Origin: Lichenostomus cassidix
Lineage: Eukaryota; Chordata; Aves; Passeriformes; Meliphagidae
NCBI GenBank assembly: GCA_008360975.2
Contig: CM039183.1
Coordinates: forward strand, 38,307,850-38,371,849
Direction of reading: 5' to 3'
DNA length: 64,000 nt
This document shows positions 14,391-27,977 of this stretch, piece after piece (the stretch's first letter is position 1; every line of letters starts with the position of its first letter). A program made the translations under genes and the position numbers. A model generated the notes under the pieces. The model did not search any database, was not told the origin of the DNA, and worked only from the letters and a program-made list of their open reading frames with translations.

Positions 14391-14521
14391 CTGCACAATG
14401 GGGTGAACAGTGATTTTGTGCACATCTTGCTGTGCAGGCTCCTGCACCAAGTTAGAGGCAACAAAGCTGAACCCTCTGAAAAGATGATGAGCATTGGCAC
14501 TTGGAGGAACACCTGGGGAAT
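14391..14521 (-). CDS. RPS6KA2: RPS6KA2 window exon 10: linker, S360 and S377 sites
   Basis: This 131-base exon completes the Asp codon (AT) and encodes [20 protein letters not shown], then [20 protein letters not shown] and IVQ. It ends in phase 0 before GTACTG. The first Ser matches S360 (turn motif). FRGFSF is the hydrophobic motif, whose Ser (S377) is phosphorylated by the C-terminal kinase to recruit PDK1. The variable linker after VASN is the best part for naming the paralogue. It resembles RSK3 and differs from it by a few conservative changes. The donor is weak beyond GTA (CAG then GTACTG). Confidence 0.96.
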
Positions 14522-17500
14522 CTGTAGAAGGAAGAAAATGGCCTCATGAGCTGCACAAAAGAACAGAAAGGAAGAGCATTGCACCACAAAAGACAAAGTC
14601 ACCCCTGCCAGTCAGCTGCAGATCTGACAAATTGGCAGACACACAGGAATATAATTCATCTCCATATCGAGTCTTTGGTGTGCCTCCTCCATTCCTTTCC
14701 TCTGGATTTGAACAATGCAGAGGTATTGTTTGCAAGGCTGTCTCCTCTTGGATATGGGTTTTTTTTCACAGTGCATGTTCATTCTTAGGCAAAGTACTGC
14801 CTGTGCCAAGAGTACACAGAGAGAAGGCACAGGGCAGTGAGGCCTTATAGGAATCTTCTGGAGCAGGGATCTGGGAGCTGGGACCTGCTCCAGAGAAGAC
14901 AGTGGTTGACTCATCCTCGGGTGAACAAAACAACTAAGATTGTTTCAACTAACCTTCATGGAGATTTTCTCCCCATTCCTTCCCCTGATAAGGCAAAAGG
15001 TGGGAAGGAAAGGCTAAAATTATTTTCAAAAAGTGCTGAATTATTCTGCTTTTGGAATGAAATAACCAGAGAGCAGTTCTTTGTACCTGCACCACTGCTC
15101 AGTGAGAAAAACAGCATGACAAAGCAAGAAAAGGTGTTCTTCACTTAAAATTCTGAAAGGCTTTAAATAGATCTTTTTCCTGGGTGTATGTTTTATCCCA
15201 GGTATTTTCCTAGGCAAGAAGAATCACTTTGTAAGCCATTCCTTGGCAACTGGCTGGGTATTATAAAACCTCTAGTATTAAAATTTGCTAACCTTTTATT
15301 TGGTTTTTTGGGGGGGATTGTGGGTTTGGTTTTTTTTCTGATTTTCCCTTCATATTTCCTCCAGTGCACCATGTGATTCACCATGACAAAGTTACAGAGT
15401 TGAAACTTTCTTTAGAAAGACATTTCCTTGTAGCAAAATGAGTAAATACCCAGTTATCTAGAGAAAATACATCCCCACTGAACCTCGTATCCGACTCACC
15501 TGCTTGAGGCCCTGAAAATATGTGAGGATGTGTACTTCTTAGTGTGCACACTCCTTGTATAAATCTGCTGGTCAAGTGAATAGAGGAACTGATGAATTTG
15601 CTAAAAGCAAAATATCTGCTTGGGAATAAACAAAACTGAGACTGCAGCTAATTCTATTTCTCATGACAAAGCTGCCTCAGCTTTGACAGGAGTCAGAGTC
15701 AGGAGTCAGCCTGTTCTTACTGCACATCAAGTCATAGTTCAGATGGAGAAGATTGTGTTTTGGGAAAATGACGTGGGCTATTTGTTTATCTCAGTGTTTT
15801 TGATGGGCACTCTCCTCGCAAATACATGGATGAATCACCCCAGACCTCTTGAGTCACTGGATACTTCCTATAATGGCCTATATATAACTGTGATTTTTCC
15901 AAGAGGGATTAATTAAGAGGAAAGAATGTTTGTTTTAAAAAAAATGAATGACAATAATTCACATCTGAACACTTCTGGACTTCAGAAAAGCTGTGATCCA
16001 GCTCAAAAACTAAAGTGGTAGGTCAGCTCTATTTAAAAATAACTGTTCCTTCATAATTCACTGCCAATCACTTGAGCAAACACTGTAGAAGAGTTATTGA
16101 TGATTTGGTGTTTTGCTCCACTAGAGTGTCTAAGTTTAAGGGTTTTCAAAGGCTTCATAAATCTTAAGTAATTTCCTTCATTCTGTTTCACTGGGGTTAG
16201 AAAACATCTCATTTGCAAAGGAGGATATTTAGATACTTCAGATGAAATTTTACATACTTTTTTTCTCAGCAGTAAAGCCAGTCTAAGACATCCCTGCTGG
16301 TTACAGCATGCTATCCCATCAATTACAACAGTACAAACATTTGTGGATTGAAATCTAAGCTGGGTCACAAGAATGATCTTGGCTTGATCCTTGTTCAAAT
16401 CACCGTTTCTAACGTAGATTTCTTCAGCCTCCTGCTGCCTCTAAGGAGCTGAGTCACCACAAATGAGATGTGGGTCCACAGTGGTGAATTCAGGAAGCAA
16501 GTGGCCAGAAAAAGCAACTCCAACTTGGACAAATCTCTGAGAAAAAGTGATGTGAAACTATACCCACATAAATCATCTGTCAGGGTCAGAAACCACATCT
16601 TTGGCACACTTAGATCTGAGGTTATTCCACAGAATGCTGTTTCAACCTCCAGGGTAAAGAAAGTTTCTGATGTACAGCAAATCACTGGACTGACAAGATT
16701 TACTGGATCCAAAACTTTGACAGAAACCTGCTTTCAGGTAGGAGAACTCATTCATAAAGACAGTCTAAAATGACCCTATGTATCTGTATCCCCTCCTTGG
16801 TAGTGTCTTTCTGACAGCTTCATTAAAAACACAACTGCATGAAAATTAAGCAGGAGTTATTACAGTGCTTTCTGTGTGAGGATGTTCTCATCAACAGTGT
16901 TAGTTTGTTTGGGGTCTATGTCCTGACAGAAAACCCACAAAATAAAGAAGGTTATTGTTCTATTCCATTGACAATGTGAGCCAGTATAAAACACATTTGT
17001 GATGCTCTCCCCCATTCTGGTTGACTCAATCACTCAACAGTCAGGGGATGCAAAATATTCTGCTAGTCTGCAAGGGCTTTTTCATCATTCCAGATGTGTA
17101 AATGGATTCACACTTCCAATTACATCTATTTTGAAATGACATGGTTTGATTCTTGGGTCACTATCCAAGGAAGCCCAGAGCAGAATTGAGGCAGGCCATC
17201 TCCCCACCCCAGCCACCACCCCAACACAAACCTTGCAAGTCAGTGTCTTGTAAAAAACAATATATTTAATTAAGCAACAGTAGTAACATATAAAGTGTAA
17301 AATATAGCCCCAGGCATCAGTACAACCAATGGAGTGTGAACTTCCAAAGCAATCCAAACTCTTAATGCTTCTTTGCACATCAGTGAGACTTCCCATGGCA
17401 GCACCAGACCACACATCTCTCAAGATCAGACTACCTTGCAGTCTCAAATATTTCAGAGAAATTAGTTCCTCTGAAATTGTAATTAAAGTTAAAATCAGAT

Positions 17501-18773
17501 GAGTGAGATGTCTGGTAACCAAAGATCATACTTCTATGCAGTGGAATAGGAATATCAGAACATGACCAACATCTACTGGAGACAGGTGGATGTTCCTGTT
17601 GATAAACCACAGTGTAATATTCTTATAGTTTGTAAAAGTCAGCACATCCTTTAAAAAAAAAAAGGAACTGCTGACAAGAGATTTGGAGTAGATATCATTA
17701 TTTCAAATCCTATGAAAGGAAGTTTGAGCCAGGCTTTGAATAGAAGTTTGGGCTAGTTTTAAGAAAAAATTATGTCGGTCATGTTAAGCCTGAACAAAAA
17801 CTACAGGAAATCTCAGCTCTGATTCATGTACTAAAATGTGTATGTTTTCATCAGGAAAGCTCAGATCTTTCAGTCGCACTGAAACAGTTCTGGGCAATTT
17901 GAGGGTTTAACCTTGAGACTTTATACATGGTAATTCCAACAATACTATGTGATATTTATAGTGCTTACTATCTTTGAAGTGTTTTACAAATAACAGCTAA
18001 TTCAATTATTACATTTTAGAAAACATAAATAGGTACTTCTTTACACAGGAATATCACAAGCAGAAAGGTAATGTAATTTATCCATATCTAGCAGGAGGCA
18101 ACATTGTAAGTGGGATTGCTGCTCTGACATGATTTATATTCTTGCTTTCCACTTAAAAGAGTGGAAATATTGAGTCCTGTGCAGCAGTCACCTTCATATA
18201 TAGAGTAAAAAGTGTGGTATTTCTGTTAGGAAATAGATGGTACAGGAACAATGTTCTCACTACAAGCATTTTCTAAATACGCCAAATTTCCTGTTGGCAT
18301 AACTCTGCTGACCTGAGAACTTGATGATTCTTCATTGCTTTTAACCACACATTTACTTCCAACAGTCCATAGTCTGTGGGATGGCATAATTAAACATCTA
18401 TGGGATATATAAATACATACTAACTTGCAGAGATGCAAAATTCTTTGAAGCCAAAGTAATTTAAAATAGTTAAATTCAGCTAGGGCAAGCAATGATGAGT
18501 AATAAAATAGCTAGGCAATAGTTACTTTTCCTTTTAAAAATGTGAAATCTGTCCTTCCTGAATACAAGTTAATGTGAAGCCAGTGAAATACTTACGAGTT
18601 TCTTTTGTTGGAAAAGCAAAACCAGTCTTTGCTTCCTGCTGGATATGGCAAAATCCTGTAATACAACACTAACACTAAAATACAAGTTTTAGACCCTGTT
18701 GGAACACGGAGGGGGAAGGAAGAATGAATTTACTAGCTGAAAAGATATATTGCTCATGTGCCACCTTACTAAC
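14522..18773 (-). other. RPS6KA2 intron 9
   Basis: This is a 4.25-kb intron. It contains a T/G-rich patch with a run of seven G at 15310-15316 and a MIR relic at about 17.95-18.13 kb. Several overlapping open frames at 14.5-15.1 kb and 16.4-16.8 kb have no family features and are taken as chance. Nothing else was recognised. Confidence 0.8.
17951..18130 (-). mobile_element. MIR (CORE-SINE) relic, reverse orientation
   Basis: Reading the plus strand, the succession 'tagtgcttactatctt', 'gtgttttacaaataacagct', 'aattcaattattacatttta', 'ggtaatgtaatttatcca' and 'agtgggattgctgctctgac' parallels the reverse complement of MIR (AGCACTTACTATGTG, CTTTACA, CTCATTTAATCC, GTTAAGTAACTTGCCCA, AGTGGCAGAGC). 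Most of the SINE length seems to be retained. It is diverged, as expected for an element over 100 million years old. Confidence 0.7.
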
Positions 18774-18876
18774 CTGTGGGGGTCCGAGATGTGAACTCTG
18801 GATCAAAATGAAAGGTGTCTTCTGGCCGCCCCACCGCAGGCTTGAAAGGTGGCTTGATTTCTTTTCTGTACAGTTT
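18774..18876 (-). CDS. RPS6KA2: RPS6KA2 window exon 9: AGC tail with turn-motif Thr
   Basis: This 103-base exon starts in phase 0 with [20 protein letters not shown], then [14 protein letters not shown]. It ends with the G of an Asp codon before GTTAGT. It encodes the first part of the AGC C-terminal tail, including the PPFKP motif and the active-site tether ([10 protein letters not shown]). The Thr-Pro in RTPT matches human T356, an ERK-dependent site. The acceptor is CTTGTAG. The first residue is Lys where I recall Thr in human (WNTLYRK), and Ser replaces Ala in FTSRTP. Confidence 0.97.
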
Positions 18877-19540
18877 CTACAAGGAGAAGAACAGATCACA
18901 ATCAGCATCAATGTGTACAGCCTCAGCATCTGGAGGTAGACTCCCCTGCTTTCTCTAGGGTGTCCTCTCTCACCTCTGTGCTATCCTTGCAGGACTGACA
19001 GAAAAGAATGATGTATCCATGGTTCTGGCTCCTGCTTGACAGGTCAGCTTAAAATCTGTGCCCTGAGTGGTCCCTGCACTTTCTAGCTACTGGAATACTG
19101 AATATAAACACAAATGTTTCTAGCAAAACTTTACCTATAGACTGATACAGTATTCCAGCTGGGGCATCTGGAAATTCACTGGTCTAGGGGCAGGACTGGA
19201 ATGTGGAATGTTAAGACTAGGAAACAGGGTGACTTCAGCAGTGCAGCAATGGCAATCAGCACAAAGAACTGCTAGGAAGCCATGACTGTTTTAGCATTCA
19301 TTATTTGTCAAGAATTAGCAATATGTTTGACATGCTGCCAGACTGAGCTGAGCAACAGGCTTGGCTGCCTGGTCCTCACAACCTAAACAAGAGACTTGTT
19401 CTTTTAGTATATCTGGTAAAAGGGAAGGGAGCCTATTGCTGATGATTAGATAAAATTCCCATCAAAAGATGCTAGAGAGAAAGCACTGTGGATGGGTGGG
19501 GAAGGTCTACATCATGTGGCTTGAACTGAGGAGCAAAGCC

Positions 19541-19601
19541 AAGGAAAGGAGAGAAAGGAAGAAAGGAGAGAAAGAAGAGAAAGGAAAGGAAGAGAGGAAG
19601 G
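19541..19601 (+). repeat. 61-base pure purine (GA-rich) tract
   Basis: Every base from 19541 to 19601 is A or G, in an irregular arrangement of aaag, gga and gaa units. On the transcribed strand this is a long polypyrimidine tract. It could bind PTB-type proteins or form triplex DNA, but no AG exon start follows it on the minus strand that I can support. Confidence 0.9.
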
Positions 19602-22502
19602 TATGTAACAGGTAAGTACTTCTAGGTGGGCAAGTTTCTGCTCGTGACTGAGGGGTCATGCAGGGGATCACCTAAGTAACAGGCACCATAAATTCATCCT
19701 AATGCATCCTGCCTTTATTATGAGGGACTTTGTGGCCTTTCTACTCATGCTCAGTGAACTTTAAGAAATTGCTACACCATGCTCCTTTGCAAGCATTCAT
19801 ACACACACAGACACACTGAGGTACAACATGTCTGGATCTGATCCAAAGGCTGCAGAGGTTAATGGAAAGAGCCCTATTGATTTCAGCCATCTCTGCATCA
19901 TGTCTGCCTGAAAAGGCCAAAACTGAACATCATGCTGATGGAAGCAGAGGGAACAGAGCTCCAGTTTGACTCCCTGCCCCATGTTTCAGTCCCTAGACCA
20001 CATTTCCTTTCTAGCAATGCTTTTGCTCTCAGGTTTCAAAGGGCTGAATTAGTTGCCACAGACAGTTTCCCATAATTAACATGTCTGATATATAACATTT
20101 CATCCAAACTTTCAAGTCATGATAAGACCTGGAGAGTTCAACTTTATGACTGCTTGCAATATGTATTTTTAGGTTAGCTCTTAAAACAACTTCCTAATGA
20201 GCTGATTTTTCAAACTATTTAATGGAGACTACTAAATTCTTGTCCAGCTCTTTGCATGCAGGAAGATTCTTTTTAACTGTGCATTTTGTGGTGAATTAAC
20301 TTTGGTAATACAAAGCATGTGATCAAACCTAAGATATATACTCATCACCATAATTTGAATTTGATTTTGCATTGATAAATAAAGGTTCTTGAAGCAGAAA
20401 ATTCTGTAGCATAGCATTAGCCTTAACATAAAGGATATATTTATGATTGAATTATGATTCCATGGAAAAGTGAAACGGTGACGTTTGAAATGAATCTGCA
20501 ATAATTAATGACCATTTCACCATAAAAAGTTCCTGCTTGCGTAAAACTGCTCTATATCTTTGGAGAGAAAAGGAGATGAATAACTGCTGTGAACCACAAT
20601 CGAAAGCCAGTCTTCCAAATAATTAAAAGCCAATTGCAATCTTAAGCAGGAAGTGCCACTCATCAGCTGAACAGTATCAACCTAGTAATTAACATACATC
20701 TTTTCCTGTCTCCAAAGAACTTTAAAAGAGAACTCAGCACCTACTGAAGGTTTTTCTGTTGCTAGGATTTCACCTTGAGAAAGCTATTTGCTTCCAGCTT
20801 TGCTTTGTATGTCTTAATTCACAACTGCAGTGCTTCTTCTGCAGAAAGCGATATGGTCACATGCATATGCTTCCTCCCTGAATTAACTGCATGGCTCATC
20901 CTGTGAGGTCCAAAAATTGGAAAATGTTTCAGAGCTGTACATCATTCAGGAATTGCACTCTCTTTTCATTATCGTAACCATATTCTCTCTGGCCTTTTAA
21001 TTCCTTCCCCCATCTGTAGTTTCTTAAGTGCTGCTGGAGCTACATTTGTATTTTGAATCCCTAACCCACATCCTCCTATTAGGGAGGGATTTAGGATTCA
21101 TCATGAGTCACACACCACCTAAAGATTTATAATCACAAATATTTTTTTTGGGATGGGATGGAAACAAAGATGTTGCTTTTGCGAATGAAAGGCACTTGTT
21201 TGAACACAACCCCAATGACTCCCTTTTCCATTTCCTTACCCACTTGTGATAAAAACTAGACAACAGAACAGCAAAAGGAAAACTGCCTATAACTTTTTTT
21301 CCCCAAAGTTTTTAAATGGGGGAAACCAACTCTTGAATTAAATGAAATCATTGAGGACAAGGAAAAGTAGAGTAGTATCATCTGTGGACTTCCCCATCCC
21401 ACGCTGGCTCCAACACTCTGAGTGAACTTCTACAACCAAAGCCAAATCACTAAACCACAAGGCAGCCCAACAGAGTTAAACATGAAGGCCTGCTGCAGGC
21501 AGAACACCTCTTCCTTTAAAAACCTGCATCCTGTAGACTGGAAAACTCTATGTGGCACAAGCTGATCTAAGAAAATAGTAAGAATCACAGCCATTGCTTT
21601 GCATATGCATAGATAGTGAATCTCTTGGAGGATTTGAGATCCTTCTGGATTTTTCAAGAATATTTGTAATTTTAGGAAATGTCTTAATATATTATTTCTT
21701 ACTATGGTCCCCAGACTATTCAGGGATGATATATCTTGACCATGACCTCTTCCAACAGAAACCAACCAGAGTGGGAAATGACAGCAAGTTAAATTTCAGA
21801 TCTTATCTTCAACCATTTCTATCAGACTGTCCATAACTTCTGCTAAAGTTTAAACAGTTATGCACTTTCTACGGTATAGTAGTCTTAGTACCATAACCAA
21901 AAGTTACTGAGTTCCATCATCTGTTTAAATGGGAACAGGGTCACAGTTTTCCCAATTTAAATTCCAGTTTTGATATCCAAATTTTTTGTTTTGGGGCATC
22001 TTATTAGGCATCCAAAAGAGACTTTGGATATGTTAGTGCTAACTAGAGCATTTAAATTTCAGGTTGGGTACTTAAGATCATTATATGTTTATTATTTTGC
22101 ACAAGTATAAGAAGATGAAGATTTTTTTCTCTCCCACATTGTTTCCACATCTATAAAAGAGAATCACTTTCTTTAGCCCCTGATGTTTTATTGAGAATAG
22201 TATTTATTTCTCTTTCCCAGTAAGGAATAAGCTCCCGTGTTCCATCACCATTTTTTTTAAACTGGTCACAGCACTGACTTAGCAGAAAAAATGTGACTGA
22301 CAGGTACCAGGAATCACTGCATATCACACAGAGCTGTCAGATCCACCAGGGAGACAAGTAATAAAATGCTGCGACATTGTGTTTCTTTCTCTTCTTATTT
22401 ATAAGCAGTCAATTTTTCATCATCTTTTAAAAAATGCACTCCTAACAAACCCCAGAGATGTAAATGCTCTGTACCCATGCCTGGCAAACATCAAGAAAAA
22501 GA

Positions 22503-22531
22503 AAATAGTTTAATTTAATTAAAAACTATTT
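22503..22531. repeat. AT-rich inverted repeat
   Basis: The arms aaatagttt and aaactattt are perfect 9-base inverted copies separated by 11 bases. It is a minor structural feature in an AT-rich intron and easily arises by chance. Confidence 0.7.
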
Positions 22532-25266
22532 ATTAATTTCCTCAACTGAGTTTCTTTGATGAAAAATGAATTATTCCTTAGACACCTTCTAGAAACAGAA
22601 AGATGCTACCCTCCACAGTGATGCACTTGTAGTGGGAGAATAAACTCCCTTGATACATATACCTGTCATGGAAAATTCAATAAGCAGACAAAAGGAAGAA
22701 CTACATTCTAAAATGCTTGTCCTCTCCTAGATCAATGACTCAATGTTATTGCCTGCAAACAATAGAACAGCTAGCAGAATTTAGACCCTGGGATTAATTT
22801 TTGCTGTTGGTAAAATCAGCAATTAAATAATTCTCATTTTCAGTTTAGTTTGATCTCTGATTAATATTGAAGGAAAAAGAACTGGATTCCACTTTTTCCC
22901 CACTCCCTTCCTCTGTTGTATTTGACAGCTCATTTTCTAGCATGCCATTGCTCTAGTTCCAATTTAGCCTGTCATTAAACAAAAACTGCTGTTTATAGCC
23001 CACTCCTCCGACAGCAGTCTGCAAAAAGGTATTTCATTTTTCATTTTCAATGAAAAGCCAGAAATTCATTATGCATGACCTGGAAAGAAGAAACGACAGT
23101 AAAAAAATCAGGAACCAGACTGTGCTTTCTCAGAGCCAATGACTGAAATTATCTGAGGTCAACTTGTTTTGGGTCTGCTTGTCTTAAGAAGAGAAGGAGG
23201 TGCAAGGTTAATAAGCAGGTAAAACTGTCAAGGAGCTGGACATCTAATCTCTTTCCTGAGAATCCCAGCCTTGATCATGAAAGACAGTCCATTCATTTAA
23301 CAACAGATCTATTGAATTTGCGTCATGGTCCCTACTAAATGCCTCAGAGCAGCAAGACTGATCTTTGCAGAAACCTCCAGCTATTTTTCACTCTGGAAAG
23401 TGGGAATTTAGGGCTTTGTTACAGAGTAACAGCTGTAAAAATGAGAGTCTTACAGAGTCTCATGCCACAATTTAAGTCTGGGCATAAAAGCTCTGTGTCA
23501 GATTGTCCACAGTTCATTTAGTACTGAAGTTAGCCAGAACCTAAACCTAAGGTGGCTGGAGATTTTGCTCAAGAATGGCACCCTGGAACATGGGAACGGC
23601 TTCTGGGACAGGCTGGGAGGAGGAGGGTTCTCTGGCCACACTCATGTTTTCCAGGCTTGCACCTATTGTCTCTGCATGCAGCTGGTCACTACCAGCACAC
23701 TGTGCTTGGCAGCAGCGCCTGTGGCATTGGAACAGAGGCCATTCCTGCACTGGCTGTGCTATTTCCACTGTATTTGCTGTGTTCATCCAAGCCAGACACT
23801 GCATCTGGTTGTGTCTGCTTGAAGACCGTAAAAGACGGGAAATGACTGCCCCAACAGGTAAACACTTCAGGGACAGAGAAAACAACCAGCTTCAGACCAA
23901 AACCCTAGGGAACAGCTCTGAAAATACTGTGTAATGAAAGCCCAAGTCACATGGTTCCATCTGCAATTCCAATATCACTGCAGTATCAAGACTTCACACA
24001 CAACTTAGAAGGAAGAAGCTAACTCTTTTCTATTTTGAATGTCTCTTTAAAATTAGATGATGCAACTTGATGCTTTGTTCCTGGTTATCATGTCACTCCT
24101 GTAGGGAAAATCATGCTTAAAATCAGACCTGTTTCACACTGCATTTTTAAGCAGACACTGACCCATTCTGACCCTTCATGATAAGGGAGCTTTTGATGGA
24201 GGATTATTTTGTTACAGTTGCTGAAATTTTCTGTTCTGTCAGTCACAGCCATCCTGTCTATCATAGTTGTGAAGGTAGGACAGAAGTTCTCCAACAGATC
24301 TTGCCTCTTGCTCTCTGAGGTCTTTACATTATCAAGACATAAAGTAGATCAACATTTCTGTCCTATCTCAACAGTGCTGTTTGCTGACTATCTGCAAATT
24401 GATGTAGTATATTCTGTATGCATTATGGGAGAACTAAATGAGGGCACCAGGGACTCTTTTCCTGCAACTGTACAGAGATCAGTGCTAAACATCTACGTCT
24501 GATCCATTTCAGTTCTCTGACCCTGTTCTGTTTCTGTCCGTGGAGAATATGTTAACAACTGGTTGGATGTTCACTGTGAGTCAAAGTCCTGGCTTCAGCT
24601 CAGGACCAGGCTGGCTCACATTGCTCTGAAATACAACTGTAGCTGCTGGAACAAGATAAGCCTCCCAAGATCTCCATGAGTGATTGTAAAATTAGGATAA
24701 AATGAGGAAATATATTACAAAGATGATAGCTGATCGGTGTAATAATGATCTGTCTGTCTCCAAGAGAGTGCAATAAGCACTAATTATGTTGGATTAAAAT
24801 GGATTTTTACAGCTATATTTCACAGCAGAGTTAGAGGGATAGATAACACATCAAAGGGCAATTAAATCCACCTTCCTCTCTAGCTCCAAGGCATGTTCAA
24901 GCATACCTATGTTCTTCATGGTAGATATTTCCTGTCTGTAAGAACTTTTTCAAATGATGGAGGACTGTAGTTTCCTTAGGACAGGCATGAAATTGTTCCC
25001 TAAAGAACAGAGCTTGAAACAATCACCAATTATTGTGACAGAAGGTGGTCCTGAGGATTCTCATGGGACAGAACTGACTTTTCTGAAAACCATTCCAAGA
25101 TGCAGAGCCTCATTTATTTGTGAAGAGTTAGTGAGCTGCTCCACTAGCAAACACAGAGGAAAGAAAAACCCTGTCACAGTGCCTCTTATTACATCAAGAC
25201 ATATTCATCTGACCTACATTTTGATTGCAAAGCTGAGGACTGTAGAGATATCAGAGGTATATAGAA

Positions 25267-25323
25267 AATAATATTATTATTATTGATATTAATATTATTC
25301 TTTAATCATCATAATAATAAATA
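25267..25323. repeat. ATT/ATA simple repeat
   Basis: Runs of att and ata triplets flank a short interruption (cttta atcatc), giving a partly self-complementary AT microsatellite. Confidence 0.85.
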
Positions 25324-26304
25324 ACAACCTACGTCTTTTGGATTCTCTATTTTTTATTTTCACATACTCTTTTCATGAATGTAAAATCTACATACAGTAT
25401 CTCATGACCAGTAAGAAGCAGAAGAGGAAAGAGACTCTAGACTCCAGAACATACATAATGGGACTAAGAGTCAACTGGAGCGTAAAGGAAAGTCTCAAAA
25501 TCCACTTTCAGTGGCTATGTTTTAATATGTTTATGAGTCATGACAACTCTTCAACATGCAATTCAAATTAGATTTTTCTAATGACTTTTTTCCAAAATGA
25601 TGGGTTTGTGGGCCTTTCAAAGGCTACCTGGGCACCACCAAAGGTTCTCTCACAGAGGAATTAGCTTTACAGCAAAGTTCTGGGCAGCAGTTTGAGAATT
25701 GCCTTGTCACATCGATTCATGCTGTTTTACCAGAATTTTTCATAAGAACTGCATCAATGTTACATGTTGTAATAGCATTCATGAGTGAATGCATGAAATA
25801 CTGAAGAGACACAACAATACCATAACACGAGTTGGATAAAATTAAACTAGAAAATGCTAGAGGATGTGGCAAACAGGAGCTCTGATGCACTGGCAGATGT
25901 CCAGATCAAGAATGAAAAATTTTTGCCTCCAGGTTTTTCTAAGAATAAGTTAATTTGAACAAATGCAATGCTGAAAATGTCTAAATCAAATACTCAGCTA
26001 ATCTCTACCAACACCTTTACGAGCTGTAGCTGATAGCAATAAAATAAATCCTTGTTTATCATTCTGTTAATCACATCTGACATGTCTTACTTGAATCATG
26101 TTTAATTTGATCAACTGTTCCAATTTTGAGTACTGATGCCAACAGACACGCAGGAGAGACATAGACACCCACTGAAAAGGCTCTAACTCCCCAGTGTTAG
26201 AGAAGTTAGGCTCTCTCTGTTAGAGAATGTAATCTTTTTCCTAAGCATGGCAGTTCTTTCTTCAAAAAATGTTGGTAAGAAAAAGATAATGCTGCTCCAC
26301 TTAC

Positions 26305-26369
26305 GTTCCAGTCTATAGTAACAAAGAAAGGATGGCGTTTAATTTCTTCCACTCCATCAAATCCAGCAC
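26305..26369 (-). CDS. RPS6KA2: RPS6KA2 window exon 8: end of N-kinase domain
   Basis: This 65-base exon completes a Gly codon (GT) and encodes AGFDGVEEIKRHPFFVTIDW, then N. It ends in phase 0 before a consensus GTAAGT. The acceptor is TCTTCTCAG. It contains the EEIKRHPFF motif typical of the end of AGC kinase catalytic domains, just before the AGC C-terminal tail. The Phe in AGFDG is at a position I recall as Ile in human RSK3 and Pro in RSK1. Confidence 0.96.
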
Positions 26370-27977
26370 CTGAGAAGAGAATGAAAGAATCAAAATGAAG
26401 CCATGTTGATGAGAGAGCTGCATGGCATCTCTTCTCCAGTCTTCTTCCCTGTCCCCATTTTTCTTCTGACAAAGTAGAGTCCCCATCTAAACATTTCTTC
26501 TAGTCAGGAAATCCTGAATGGTGCAACTGCCATCACAGTATAAAAACTCCCATAAATACTGAAAAGAGCACTTCATTAACAAGAATTTGATCCCAAAGGT
26601 TTTTTACTTTTCTCTAGTTGAGGCTGCTGCCAAGGCTTTGGATGAGACATGGGATTTTAGCCACAGCCGAGTGCATGCACCAGCAAGGTCAGGAAATGAG
26701 CCAGGATATCCCAATACTCTAGCAAGGCTCCACCAGTGGCAGCTCTTCTGTCCACACTGACTTTAAAACCTTGACTAGCTACTGTTCTTAGCTGCACTAC
26801 AGGCAAGTATAGACTCAAAATACCAAAAGGCTCCAAATGATTTCAGGTAAGCCAGGTTTTTAGGTTCTCCCTCTTCAAATACTGTCTTCAAATTCCTGTG
26901 AGTACCAAAATAATCACTCTCAGTGTTAAGTTTCCATCACTGTTAAGTTTCGGTTACCTTACTGTAGAAAATTTAGGGAAAGTCTTCTGAGATCTGGTAA
27001 TAAATCTAATTCCTTCTTTATTTTGCCTTATGTATTCACTGAAGATTGCCTTATTACTTTAGCTCAATTTACTTGCTTCAGTGCTACGACAGAACCCAAC
27101 AGGTACTCAGTAATAATTAAAGAACTCTCAGAGAGGATTTAGAATGCCATTTTTGGGGTTGATTTGACCTCATTAATACCACCTTTCATTTTCATTTCAC
27201 GGAGAATTAACATCTGGAAGAAAAGGCTTTGCACTACAATTCTGGAATCAGTTCCTGAAAGGTACCCAGCCTACTTCTTCACGAGCATGCTGAGCATCCT
27301 TGATTCCCAAATGGATTTAGGATAAGCACACCTTGCAAGGGGCACCCAGCACCTCAGAGGACTCAGCTCTTTATATATGAAGTATTTGTACTTTGGGAAG
27401 ATCAACATTACAAGCAGCTTTACAAAGGTCTTGTCAACTGAAGCATTTGTAAAATGTGATATCTGCTCTCCTTGTGTACAAGACTGTTACCAATGTTTGT
27501 CAAAATGCAGTGATCAGGAACTGCTTCCTACGGCCTGCTGAACATTCACTGATGAATGGATACCGAAAGCAAACACTTTGTAAATACAACATGCAGGCTT
27601 GTCTGTCAGGCCTGCTGGAAAACAACGACGAGGGATGATCTGATTAATTCCCCACCCCAGTAATCTTTCAGTATAGGCAAACGATGCACATGAGGATAAA
27701 CAATCCTAGCTTGCCATACAAAACAAGGTGTTCAGAAGTGATCAGCCCTGCTGAGGAGTGTGGGTTATGACAGAACAACATCTGTAGGCAAACACAACAT
27801 GAAATCAAATCTTAGACAAGGAAAAAGAGGACAAAAGGGACAACATAATTGCACTGTCACTGTAAGTCTGTTGCATTCCTGCAACTAGAGTATGGATTGT
27901 AGCTGACACTCCTCTGTAAAAGGGTATACTTATTAAAAGTAGGAAAAATCAAAGAAGATCAACAAGGAATGGTATGG

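Larger units (their letters stand above)
18877..26304 (-). other. RPS6KA2 intron 8
   Basis: This is a 7.4-kb intron. It holds a pure purine tract at 19541-19601, a 9-bp-stem AT hairpin at 22503-22531, a GC-richer patch at 23.55-23.85 kb with overlapping chance open frames, and an ATT-rich simple repeat at 25267-25323. No mobile element was identified with confidence. Confidence 0.8.
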
